This document shows, in pieces, positions 7,623-16,178 of a stretch of DNA of 32,459 nucleotides (its first letter is position 1; the number at the start of each line of letters is the position of its first letter). The stretch is from Terriglobales bacterium (GTDB taxonomy: Bacteria > Acidobacteriota > Terriglobia > Terriglobales > Acidobacteriaceae), in the NCBI GenBank assembly GCA_024281115.1, contig JAMXLI010000031.1, positions 1 to 32,459 of the forward strand, in the 5' to 3' direction. Under the pieces are notes generated by a model, which saw only the letters and a program-made list of their open reading frames with translations, was not told where the DNA came from and ran no database searches. The position numbers were made by a program, and so were the translations under genes.

Positions 7623-8498
7623 TTATTCAGCTATTCGTGCGCAGCGGCTGGAGCTTTCCTTGTTGCTGGCGATGCTCTCGCAGAACTGACGCCGCGCGGC
7701 CAGCGCGGGCGCTGGCGTTGCGAGTTGCAACGGCACGAACTGGTTCTCGGACTTGGGTGGGGTTTCGCGGCATTTTTCTTCACGGCAGAGATACCGGCCG
7801 GTGAGATAGCCGACGGTCATGCCCACCCAGGCATCGGAAGGCCAGTGCGCTCGGGCCAGGATGCGCAGCACCGTGGTGGCGCCCGCGCCCCCGTAGCCCG
7901 CCCACGGCCAGAAGGTTCCGGGATACTCGCTGGCCACCGTCGTCGCCCACGCAAAGCTGGTGGCAGCGTGCCCGGAGGGGAAGGAATTGTTACCCGCGCG
8001 AAAGAAATCGCCCTGGCTGCCAAATGAATCCGGCCGCTGCCGGCGGAAGGCGTACTTCATAACCCCCACCGATGCCAGACTCATTCCCATCGCCTCCCAC
8101 TCCCGCACCGCATTGTTGCGCACGTGGAGGTCGCGATTGTGACATCCCACCAGGTACTTGATGGTGGAGGTGCCCAGCGCCGTTCCGATGAGCAGATTCG
8201 AAGCCACATTGCTGGCGTGACGATCGGCGTGTTCCACGTCGATGCGGTTGCTCAGGTTGGTATCGTAGGTGAGCAGGGCCGCGGTAACTCCGGCCCATCC
8301 CAAAAGGATCGCGGCGCTCTTGGGCGTCAGGTGCGCTAACCGCGCCGGCGACTTTGCGATGGCCAGCCCGTAGCCCCCCAGGTCGCGCACCGCCTGGCGG
8401 GGAACTCCGAAATCCAGGCAACGCGACGGTTGATCCTGGGCGAGCATACTTCCGGAAATGGCGCACATTACGACCACGACCCAGCAATTTCGGATCAC
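7623..8498 (-). CDS. Exported PAP2-family phosphatase
   Basis: A 291-residue type-2 phosphatidic acid phosphatase relative, acting on lipid phosphates or isoprenyl diphosphates at the membrane. The three signature motifs are intact: KYAFRRQRP (148-156), PSGHA (174-178) and RILARAHWPSD (212-222), giving catalytic H177, H218 and D222. An N-terminal hydrophobic segment (residues 4-20, ending SMLAQ) looks like a cleavable signal peptide. Hydrophobic stretches near 62-76, 103-118 and around the motifs could be membrane helices, fewer than in classic six-helix PAP2 enzymes. The start is GTG with a GGGGGAG ribosome site 8 bases upstream. It is convergent with parB and alone in its transcript. The substrate is not predictable; undecaprenyl diphosphate recycling is one possibility. 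Confidence 0.85.
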   Translation of the reverse strand: MIRNCWVVVVMCAISGSMLAQDQPSRCLDFGVPRQAVRDLGGYGLAIAKSPARLAHLTPKSAAILLGWAGVTAALLTYDTNLSNRIDVEHADRHASNVASNLLIGTALGTSTIKYLVGCHNRDLHVRNNAVREWEAMGMSLASVGVMKYAFRRQRPDSFGSQGDFFRAGNNSFPSGHAATSFAWATTVASEYPGTFWPWAGYGGAGATTVLRILARAHWPSDAWVGMTVGYLTGRYLCREEKCRETPPKSENQFVPLQLATPAPALAARRQFCESIASNKESSSRCARIAE

Positions 8499-8670
8499 GA
8501 ACTCGCTCCCCCACTCTTGAAGTCAGCCCCGAATCGGCATCAACTTGGATGGCCGGGAAGTGCCGCGGGATGACCGGGAAAGGGAAGAAGTTCCATGTTC
8601 TCCGGGCCGTAGGCTGGCCTTAAGTGCCGGGCCGACGCCTACAAGGCGTGGCGGAGCCGCAGCGCGCCGC

Positions 8671-9201
8671 TCACTGGGGAGGCGGTGGAGGCGGCGAAAT
8701 TTGATGGTCGTGCAGGGAATCGGCCTCCGGCTTTTTCGGCTTTCCGCAAGACATACCGCCCTCGCCGCAGCACGACATTCCGCCCTTGCCCTCCTTCATT
8801 CCGGAACAGCAATCGTCGTTCGACGCCATCATGCCAGCGCCGTGCTCGGCTTTGCCGCCCTTCATCTCGCCGCAACAGGACATGGCATGTCCGCCGGCCC
8901 CGTGGCTCGACATCATATTCACCATGCCCTCCAGATGCGCCACCATCTTCTCCCATAGCTGGGTGTTGAGTTGGGCCTGGCGCTTGGCGGATGAGTCCTT
9001 GATGGTGGCGGCATTGGCCTTCATGTCGTTGAGGGTGGCGCGCATCTGCTCCACCTGTGCCTTCATCTCCTGCATGTGCTGGTCGGGCGTGGGGTGCATG
9101 GAGGCGTCGTGGTGCATCGGGGACGCCGGCGGGGCGGCAGTTTGTGCCGCCATCCCTCCCATCAGCAGAATCAAAGAGAAACCGAGGGCTGCGAGTTTCA
9201 T
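8671..9201 (-). CDS. Exported Cys/Met/His-rich protein, possible metal-binding
   Basis: I do not recognise a named family. The start is set by AGGAGG lying 6 bases before the ATG at 9201; a longer frame to 9270 has no ribosome site and would cross the palindromic operator. The 176-residue product has a clear signal peptide (MKLAALGFSLILLMGGMAA). Next come a His/Met segment (PMHHDASMHPTPDQHMQEM, 28-46), a helical stretch (about 45-98), and a Gly-rich tail with three Cys-Cys pairs (109-110, 131-132, 144-145) plus C152, mixed with Met and His. The protein ends in a run of prolines. The composition suggests binding of soft metals such as copper in the periplasm, but this is inference. It diverges from hslV. 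Confidence 0.8.
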   Translation of the reverse strand: MKLAALGFSLILLMGGMAAQTAAPPASPMHHDASMHPTPDQHMQEMKAQVEQMRATLNDMKANAATIKDSSAKRQAQLNTQLWEKMVAHLEGMVNMMSSHGAGGHAMSCCGEMKGGKAEHGAGMMASNDDCCSGMKEGKGGMSCCGEGGMSCGKPKKPEADSLHDHQISPPPPPPQ

Positions 9202-9228
9202 TTGTGGCCTCCTGTGGTGCCGCGTTTC

Positions 9229-9234
9229 ACGATA
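9229..9234 (-). promoter_or_regulatory. Possible -10 element of the Cys-rich gene
   Basis: On the minus strand this reads TATCGT. A start about 7 bases below it (near 9222) would put the centre of the CRP-type palindrome at about -41.5, the usual class II activator position. The alignment is suggestive only. Confidence 0.3.
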
Positions 9235-9254
9235 GGGGGTGAGCGCACCAGCGT

Positions 9255-9272
9255 CTGTGATGCGCGTCACAG
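9255..9272. promoter_or_regulatory. CRP/FNR-family operator (perfect palindrome)
   Basis: CTGTGA and TCACAG form a perfect inverted repeat around TGCGCG, that is TGTGA-N6-TCACA, the classical CRP half-site arrangement. It lies in the 137-base gap between the divergent Cys-rich gene and hslV. The regulator is not encoded in this window. Confidence 0.65.
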
Positions 9273-9274
9273 CG

Positions 9275-9308
9275 TTCCGCCGTGGCCCTGGGGCGGCGGA
9301 CGGCGGAA
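9275..9308. repeat. Inverted repeat TTCCGCCG / CGGCGGAA upstream of hslV
   Basis: Arms at 9275-9282 and 9301-9308 match perfectly with an 18-base spacer. The pair lies directly beside the CRP-type palindrome and overlaps where the hslV -35 should be. It could be a second operator or chance in GC-rich DNA. Confidence 0.35.
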
Positions 9309-9319
9309 AACCGCGCTGC

Positions 9320-9325
9320 TATAAT
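9320..9325 (+). promoter_or_regulatory. -10 element of hslV (TATAAT)
   Basis: A consensus TATAAT lies 13 bases before the hslV ATG. The matching -35 region (CGGACG) is poor, which fits an activator-dependent promoter. The predicted start (near 9332) would leave a leader of about 7 bases and exclude the GAGG at 9327-9330 as ribosome site. Confidence 0.5.
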
Positions 9326-9338
9326 CGAGGATTATCTC

Positions 9339-9881
9339 ATGCGAAAGTCGCGCTTAGTGCGGTCTACGACAGTGTTGTGTGTCCGGCGGGATGGACACGT
9401 GGTCATGGCCGGGGACGGCCAGGTCACGCTCGGCGAAGGCGTCATCAAGCACAGCGCGCGCAAGATCCGCCGGCTTTACCAGGATAAGATCCTGGCGGGC
9501 TTTGCCGGGTCCACCGCCGACGCATTCTCCCTGTTCAGCCGCTTTGAGTCCAAATTGGAGCAGTACCATGGCAATATCGGACGGGCGGCGGTGGAACTGG
9601 CCAAGGATTGGCGCACCGACAAGTTCCTGCGTCACCTGGAGGCGTTGCTGCTGGTCTCCGACCAGAACCAGACATTTCTCCTGAGCGGGCAAGGCGATGT
9701 CATCGAGCCTGACGGCGGGATCGCGGCTATTGGCAGCGGCGGCCCCTATGCCCAGGCGGCGGCCCAGGCGCTGGCGCGACACACCCAGTTGCCGGCGCGA
9801 CAAATTGCCGAAGAGGCGATGAAGATCGCGGGACAAATGTGCATCTACACCAACGACAAATTCACCATTGAGGAGCTTTAG
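9339..9881 (+). CDS. hslV: ATP-dependent protease subunit HslV (ClpQ)
   Basis: HslV is the proteasome-like threonine peptidase ring that works with the HslU ATPase. The body is clear: [23 protein letters not shown], then [48 protein letters not shown] and the C-terminal [13 protein letters not shown]. Catalytic Thr should be T10 of the 180-residue product from the ATG at 9339, so nine residues (MRKSRLVRS) must be removed, against only Met in E. coli. A longer in-frame extension to 9282 overlaps the promoter and is unlikely. hslU starts 51 bases after the stop, so the two form an operon. The upstream CRP-type palindrome may control it. Confidence 0.94.
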   Translation: MRKSRLVRSTTVLCVRRDGHVVMAGDGQVTLGEGVIKHSARKIRRLYQDKILAGFAGSTADAFSLFSRFESKLEQYHGNIGRAAVELAKDWRTDKFLRHLEALLLVSDQNQTFLLSGQGDVIEPDGGIAAIGSGGPYAQAAAQALARHTQLPARQIAEEAMKIAGQMCIYTNDKFTIEEL

Positions 9882-9932
9882 CCGCCGCGCCGCCGGGGTC
9901 ACCCGCCGGCCGGAGCTGGTCCAGGTTTGAGT

Positions 9933-11323
<1,391 letters not shown>

Positions 11324-11336
<13 letters not shown>

Positions 11337-12397
11337 GAAAGCTGCGGGCGGGCACGGTCAGAACGGCGGGGCGATTCCCGCTGCCCGTGCGCCGTTTCGC
11401 GCGGCAGCATCAGGCGCGCCGTCATAAGAAGCGCAACCGTGACGCAGGCGACCAGAGTGAGCCAAAGACGGTAGCGCGAGACCTCCGCCGGCACGTTCCC
11501 ATAGAGCAATTGCCAGGCGCCCGCGGCGGCTATGGTAAAGGCGCATACCAGCGCCATCCCTTTTCCCCACGCATCGCTGGCTCGCGCGGAGACGCTGGAG
11601 GACCGCTTCTGGCAGGATCGCCCCGCAAAAAATCCGATCGCCGCAAACCACGACAGCGCCACTGCCAGAGGGATATCGTAAAAGCTGCCGCTGTAGTAGT
11701 GGTTTTGGTCGATGGCGGTGCTGGCCACGTAAGAGGCCAGCGAATACAGCAGGGCAGCTCCAAAATAATGGGCGTAAAGCACGCTCCAGGGGCCCTCGCT
11801 GCGCAACCAGCACATCGCGGCGAGCAGCAGGACAGAGGCGTTGGCAGCCCCGTACACCAGGTTGAACGTGGAGTTATAGGCCGCTTCGTTGGGAACGACG
11901 TACTGCCAGGCCATCACATAATTGGCGTAGAGATAGCAGAAGCAGACGACCAGCAGCGCTGCGTCCACCAGGTCGCGTCCCAGGCTGCGCCCGCCGCTAC
12001 GAAAATGGGGCACCAGGCTGAAGGCGATGATCAGGGGAAGGGCGTGCAGGAACAGAATAATGTCGCCCCAGAACGGGTTAGGCACATCCTGGTGCAGCGC
12101 CACTTCATACAGCGTCCACAGCACCTGCATCAGAAGCCAGAGGCTAAAGCCCACCGCAAGCAACGACCAGAAAGCATTTTCCCGGCCGCGTCCCGTCACC
12201 TGGTTGGGCAGGGTCGAAAGATAGCAGCCAAACAGCAACGCGCACTGCGTGAGATCGCTGATGGTAGCCAGCGTGTTTCCTTTGGGAAGCAGCACCGTAG
12301 CCAGAAAATCGACCGCGAGCAGCGCGCCGCCCAGCATCAGCCACCAACTGGAGCGAAGAAACTTCTCCTTGGGAACGGATTGGGCTTTCGAAGACAC
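11324..12397 (-). CDS. Multi-pass membrane protein, sensor-like N-terminus without output domain
   Basis: This is a hydrophobic protein of about 357 residues with around nine membrane helices in regular spacing. Short loops contain conserved-looking aromatics ([37 protein letters not shown]). The pattern resembles the membrane sensor halves that precede histidine kinase or GGDEF domains in acidobacterial proteins, but here the chain stops about 30 residues after the last helix ([19 protein letters not shown]) with no output domain. I chose the GTG at 12397 because GGGGA lies about 6 bases upstream; a TTG at 12451 gives 18 more residues. Its end overlaps hslU by 13 bp. Function unknown. Confidence 0.7.
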
Positions 12398-12642
12398 GGA
12401 TTTTCCCCGGCAACTTTCCTGCCTGTTCCCACATGCTAGCGCTGGTTGCAAGGGATTTCAGGTGACCCAAGTGCGGGCGTTTTGGTAACCATCCCGAGCC
12501 CTGGGATCCGCGATTTTGCGGCTTACGACAGCAGTGCTAGCCTCGTCGTGCCGGGGGAGGGCCCGATACCGGCCGTTTTCCCGTAACCCAGGCCGCGACT
12601 GGCTTGCCAGCTCGCCCCAGCGAAGCTCCTCAGGAGAATGGA

Positions 12643-12978
12643 ATGCTGTTCCGGAAGCCAATTTTGCTGCTCACCTGCCTGGCGCTGGCTGCGTGGGGCG
12701 CTCAGGTCCGGATGCCGAATCCGCCGCCTCCCCTGCAACGAATGGGCGGAATGCCCGGCTCTAGGGCCAGCCGTGATGCGGAACTGGCGCGCTCGGCGCA
12801 GCGCCGGCACGAGCTTATCCGCGCCGACGCGGACCAAGTGCTGCAGATCGCTGCCGCGCTGCAAGCGGAACTGGCGAAAACACCCGCGGGCACGGTTTCC
12901 GCCGAGTCCTTGAAGCGTTCCGAGCAACTGGAAAAGCTGGCCAAACGGCTGAAGAAAGAATTACGCGGCGAGATGTGA
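12643..12978 (+). CDS. Small exported helical protein, unknown function
   Basis: A 111-residue protein with a typical signal peptide (LFRKPILLLTCLALAAWGAQ, residues 2-21), a Pro/Met-rich linker (RMPNPPPPLQRMGGMPG), and a charged helical body (ARSAQRRHELIRADADQVLQ, then AAALQAELAK and SLKRSEQLEKLAKRLKKELRG) likely to form a coiled coil. The start is fixed by AGGAG six bases upstream of the ATG. A longer in-frame TTG start at 12604 and an out-of-frame ATG at 12638 are both less likely. I know no named family. The style is that of small periplasmic helical proteins common in Acidobacteriota. It stands alone, convergent with the TonB-fusion gene. Confidence 0.72.
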   Translation: MLFRKPILLLTCLALAAWGAQVRMPNPPPPLQRMGGMPGSRASRDAELARSAQRRHELIRADADQVLQIAAALQAELAKTPAGTVSAESLKRSEQLEKLAKRLKKELRGEM

Positions 12979-13018
12979 CTGGCGGCGCCACGAAATCAAA
13001 CGGGCGCCGCATCTCGCC
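12967..13018. terminator. Large two-part hairpin between convergent genes
   Basis: Outer arms GGCGAGAT (12967-12974) and ATCTCGCC (13011-13018) pair perfectly. Inner arms GCGGCGCC (12982-12989) and GGCGCCGC (13003-13010) also pair, with a 7-base bulge on the left and a 13-base loop. It overlaps the stop of the small exported protein and lies ahead of the convergent TonB gene's end. There is no T-run; it may act as a bidirectional terminator or RNA 3'-end protector. Confidence 0.5.
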
Positions 13019-13039
13019 TCACCGCCCCACGCACTTCTC

Positions 13040-14776
13040 TTACATCTTGAAGACGACGGTGATCTCGGTCTGCACTTCCACCGGCTGCCCGTTCAGCAGG
13101 TAGGGCTTGTACTTCCATTGCCAGACGGCATCCATTGCGCTCTTGGCGAGCAGCGGATGCCCGCCCAGCAGTGCCAGGCCGTGCACCGCGCCATCCTTGC
13201 CAATAATGGCGCGCAAGCGCACCGCGCCGGTGACGTGGGAGTCACGCGCCAGAGAGGGGTAGGCGGGCTTCACCTGACGTATCAATAGACCCTGCGATAC
13301 CCCTTCCGACACTTTGACCCGCTGCGCGGGGACGGGCGCGGGCATTGCCGACGGTACTGCCGCGACTACGTGGCCGAGGTTGGGAGCCGAGCCGGGCTCG
13401 ACCACTCCCGTGGGCGGGGCAACGGCTTCTTCCTCCTGCGGCGCCGGCTGCTTCACCGCGCCGGGCATGCGGATCGCAGCTTGCTCGGCCTCTACGACCG
13501 GCTCAGCTTCGGCGCTCTTGGTCGAGGCTTTCTCATGACCCGACTTTTTGTTGCCCGGCGACGAACTCTCCGAAGCCGGCGAGGACACAGCCGCAGCCTT
13601 TCCCGGATGGGAGGCGTTTACTGCTGATTCCTGAGCTGACCCTGCCGTTGACTGAGGAGCCGATGCCGCCACTGCCGGTTGCGGTGCCGAAACCTCCGGC
13701 TGCACCTGGGCGCTGGAGTGGTGCCGCATGCGCGAAAAACTGAATGCCAGTACTCCGGCGATCAGCACGACAATTCCTACTGCCACGGCCAGCCGCCGGT
13801 TGGGCCCGACAGCGGGACTGGCGGAATCCAGCAGCGTGGAGCGGAATTCAGGTTCCGCGGGCGCATCGGGCGCGAGCGGCTGCACGGCGGGCGCCTCGGC
13901 TTGCGCAGCCTGCGGCGCAGCCACAACCGGCGAATTCACAGGCGCAATCCGGGTGGACGATGGCGCGCCGGCAGCTGCTTTCGAAACCGGCGGCAGCAAC
14001 GCTGTTCGCGGTGTGGGTGCCGGCTCCGGATCGCGCGGCCCAGAGGAAGCGTGCTTGATTTCCGGCTGAGGCTGCGGCTCAGGGCGCGACACGGCCGGAG
14101 CCTCGCGCGCCGGCGCCGCTGCGGCCGCGCTGCCGTGCGCAGCGGTCGCATGCGCGCTGGGTCCAGGGACAGCTTCTTCTTTCTTAGCCATCAACTCGGT
14201 GGGCTGAGGCAGGGAGGGCGACAAAATGGGGGCCGGCGTCGGATCGTCACCCAGGGCTTCCAGCGCATCCAGGGCATCGTCGCTCCACGTGGAGGCGGAC
14301 GCATGCGGGGTGGCTACTTGCTCCTGCGGCTTGGGAGGAGCCATCATCGCGCCGGACGCACTGGCCAAGACCGAAGGCGCGGGCGAAGTGGGCTTCGCAC
14401 TCCCGGCCTGGTTCTTCATCACCAGGTTTTTGGCCACACGCAGCGTGCTCTCTGCCTGCTTGGCCTGAATCGGCTTGTTAACAACAAAATTCTCGTTCAG
14501 CTTGCCGGGGTGCACTTTGGCGTTCTCGCCCATCACGGCCACGGTCAGCGCACCTTTGTTGCGCGATGCCATGCGGGCGCTCTGCAACACCCAGGCGGCG
14601 CCCTGCTGGTCGTCGCAGTCCACGAACACGAGGTCAAAGTGATGGTCCATCAGCCGCTTGGCCGCGGCAAAAGGCTCGGAGCAGTGCTCGACGGTGATTT
14701 CCAGGCTGTGCAGAACCGCCGACAAGGCGGGCATGAGATCGGAATCTTTGGAGAGCAGCAAAGCGTTGAGGGGCAT
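13040..14776 (-). CDS. TonB-family protein with an N-terminal receiver-like domain
   Basis: This is a 578-residue fusion. Residues 1-118 look like a response-regulator receiver: strand LNALLLSKDSD, then FDLVFVDCDD with D53 at the phospho-acceptor place, ALTVAVMG, and FVVNKP with K101 at the conserved lysine. The N-terminal acidic pair is weak (SKDSD). A roughly 200-residue Ala/Pro-rich linker follows, then one membrane helix (328-347), a second Ala/Ser/Pro-rich periplasmic linker, and a TonB C-terminal domain (488-578) with QVKPAYPSLARDSHVTGAV and the family-typical VWQWKYKPYLLNGQPV. TonB proteins pass proton-motive energy to outer-membrane receptors and normally have only a short cytosolic end. 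No exbB/exbD is nearby. Whether the head is phosphorylated is unknown. Confidence 0.85.
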   Translation of the reverse strand: MPLNALLLSKDSDLMPALSAVLHSLEITVEHCSEPFAAAKRLMDHHFDLVFVDCDDQQGAAWVLQSARMASRNKGALTVAVMGENAKVHPGKLNENFVVNKPIQAKQAESTLRVAKNLVMKNQAGSAKPTSPAPSVLASASGAMMAPPKPQEQVATPHASASTWSDDALDALEALGDDPTPAPILSPSLPQPTELMAKKEEAVPGPSAHATAAHGSAAAAAPAREAPAVSRPEPQPQPEIKHASSGPRDPEPAPTPRTALLPPVSKAAAGAPSSTRIAPVNSPVVAAPQAAQAEAPAVQPLAPDAPAEPEFRSTLLDSASPAVGPNRRLAVAVGIVVLIAGVLAFSFSRMRHHSSAQVQPEVSAPQPAVAASAPQSTAGSAQESAVNASHPGKAAAVSSPASESSSPGNKKSGHEKASTKSAEAEPVVEAEQAAIRMPGAVKQPAPQEEEAVAPPTGVVEPGSAPNLGHVVAAVPSAMPAPVPAQRVKVSEGVSQGLLIRQVKPAYPSLARDSHVTGAVRLRAIIGKDGAVHGLALLGGHPLLAKSAMDAVWQWKYKPYLLNGQPVEVQTEITVVFKM

Positions 14777-14782
14777 AGAAAA

Positions 14783-14811
14783 ATGTTAGGAAGGCATCAT
14801 GGCGGGCACAA
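14783..14811 (-). promoter_or_regulatory. Candidate promoter of the TonB-fusion gene
   Basis: On the minus strand TTGTGC (14811-14806), 17 bases, TAACAT (14788-14783). Only six bases separate the -10 from the ATG, so the transcript may begin at the start codon. No ribosome site is visible. Confidence 0.45.
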
Positions 14812-15050
14812 GTTACGTGGGTAATGACGACGGCTTACGAAGGGCGGGTGGGACGGCGCTTGCTAAGGACGGAACCCGGGCGGCGGCGAGCGTCGCATGC
14901 CTCCCGCCGCATTTCTCCTCCCTGGTATCCCGTTTGCGTCGGCTTGATTGAGCTAAGCTGGGGATGCTGGTCACCACACGGATGGAGCGCCGCCTGCCGC
15001 GCGCCACGCCTGTGGTAGGCTGAGGCGGCTTGTACCCGTACCCGGAAACA

Positions 15051-16160
15051 ATGCGGGCCGTCGCCGGTTTGTCGTTCCTGCTCGTTCTGGCGGCCTGCGG
15101 CACTCCCGGCGCCCCGCAAGCGCCTTCTCTCAATCTTCCTACACCGGTGCAGGACCTGCGCGCAGCGCGGAAGGGGGACAAGGTTTATCTCAGCTGGACA
15201 GTTCCGCGCCAGAACACCGACAAGACCAATGTGCGCCGCATGGGCGACACCCGGGTATGTCGCAGCGAATTGGCGCTGCCGAAACAATGCGCCGAGGTGG
15301 GACGAGTTCCCACGGCGCGCCTGCTGGAGGCGGTGCCCGCCGCGGCGGACCGCGACGAGCAAAAGCCAACGCCGGTTCACGCCAGCTACGAAGACACTCT
15401 GCCCGGCCAGCTGACGAAGCGGTCACCGCTGGCCCAGATGACCTACGTCGTGGAAACGCTGAACCGCCGAGGCCGGAGCGCGGGCCTGTCCAACGCCGCG
15501 CGCGTCCCGCTGGCCCCCACGATTCCGCCGCCGCGGGAAGTAAAAGCGGAGGTCACTGCGGCTGGCGTGCAGCTGGCGTGGACGGGGGAGATTCCGCCCG
15601 CGTCCGATCACCTTACGTACCGTTATCGCGTCTACCGGCAGGAACAGGGCCCGCCTCGGAACAAGAAGTTGACGGCAAATCCGCAACTGGTGGTGGCGGA
15701 GTTGCCCGTAACAGAAAATGCCCAGTTCGTGGACAAAACCATCGAGTGGGAAAAGCCGTACCTCTATCATGTGACTGCAGTCACGATGGCGCAACCGCCC
15801 GCGGGGGCGCTCCTGGTCGTCGAAGGCGACGATTCACGGGCAGTGCGAGTCTTCACGCGCGATGTTTTTCCGCCCGCTCCCCCGGCCGGAGTGCAGGCGG
15901 TGTATTCGGGAGTGGGGCAGCTGCCGTTTGTGGACGTGACCTGGGTTCCAAGCCCGGAAGCGGACCTTGCCGGCTATAACGTTTATCGTCGGGAGGCGGG
16001 CGGGACGCCAGTACGGATGAACGTGCAACTGCTGCAGTCACCGTCCTTTCGCGATGCCAACCTGGCGTCGGGCAGGACGTATCTTTATTCGGTTTCAGCA
16101 GTGGATCTGCGCGGCAACGAGAGCGCGCGGTCGGCGGAAACAGCCGAGCAGGTGCCGTAA
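15051..16160 (+). CDS. Lipoprotein with fibronectin type III repeats
   Basis: A 369-residue predicted lipoprotein. The signal peptide ends in a lipobox (LVLAAC, Cys16) followed by GTPG. After it come about three beta-sandwich modules of fibronectin type III style: residues about 25-140 (PVQDLRAARKGDKVYLSWTV), about 150-265 (PREVKAEVTAAGVQLAWTG ... YRYRVYRQ ... YLYHVTAV), and about 270-369 (PAGVQAVYSG ... FVDVTWVPSPEADLAGYNVY ... YLYSVSAVDLRGNES). The ATG at 15051 is preferred to the TTG at 15030 because it gives a standard signal peptide. FN3 modules serve binding, not catalysis. The FAH-family gene starts 18 bases later, so the two are likely cotranscribed. The function is unknown. Confidence 0.8.
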   Translation: MRAVAGLSFLLVLAACGTPGAPQAPSLNLPTPVQDLRAARKGDKVYLSWTVPRQNTDKTNVRRMGDTRVCRSELALPKQCAEVGRVPTARLLEAVPAAADRDEQKPTPVHASYEDTLPGQLTKRSPLAQMTYVVETLNRRGRSAGLSNAARVPLAPTIPPPREVKAEVTAAGVQLAWTGEIPPASDHLTYRYRVYRQEQGPPRNKKLTANPQLVVAELPVTENAQFVDKTIEWEKPYLYHVTAVTMAQPPAGALLVVEGDDSRAVRVFTRDVFPPAPPAGVQAVYSGVGQLPFVDVTWVPSPEADLAGYNVYRREAGGTPVRMNVQLLQSPSFRDANLASGRTYLYSVSAVDLRGNESARSAETAEQVP

Positions 16161-16178
16161 AGCAGGCGCGAGCACACT

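Noticed and set aside
8231-8240. GTTCCACGTC as a parS half-site
   Set aside because: Only one arm matches, and it lies inside the PAP2 coding sequence.
8635-8649. ACGCCT/AGGCGT hairpin after the Cys-rich gene as terminator
   Set aside because: Six-base arms with no T-run; too weak to call in GC-rich DNA.
14283-14294. CTCCACGTGGAG palindrome as a third parS site
   Set aside because: It lacks the outer GTT/AAC of parS and lies in the linker-coding part of the TonB-fusion gene.
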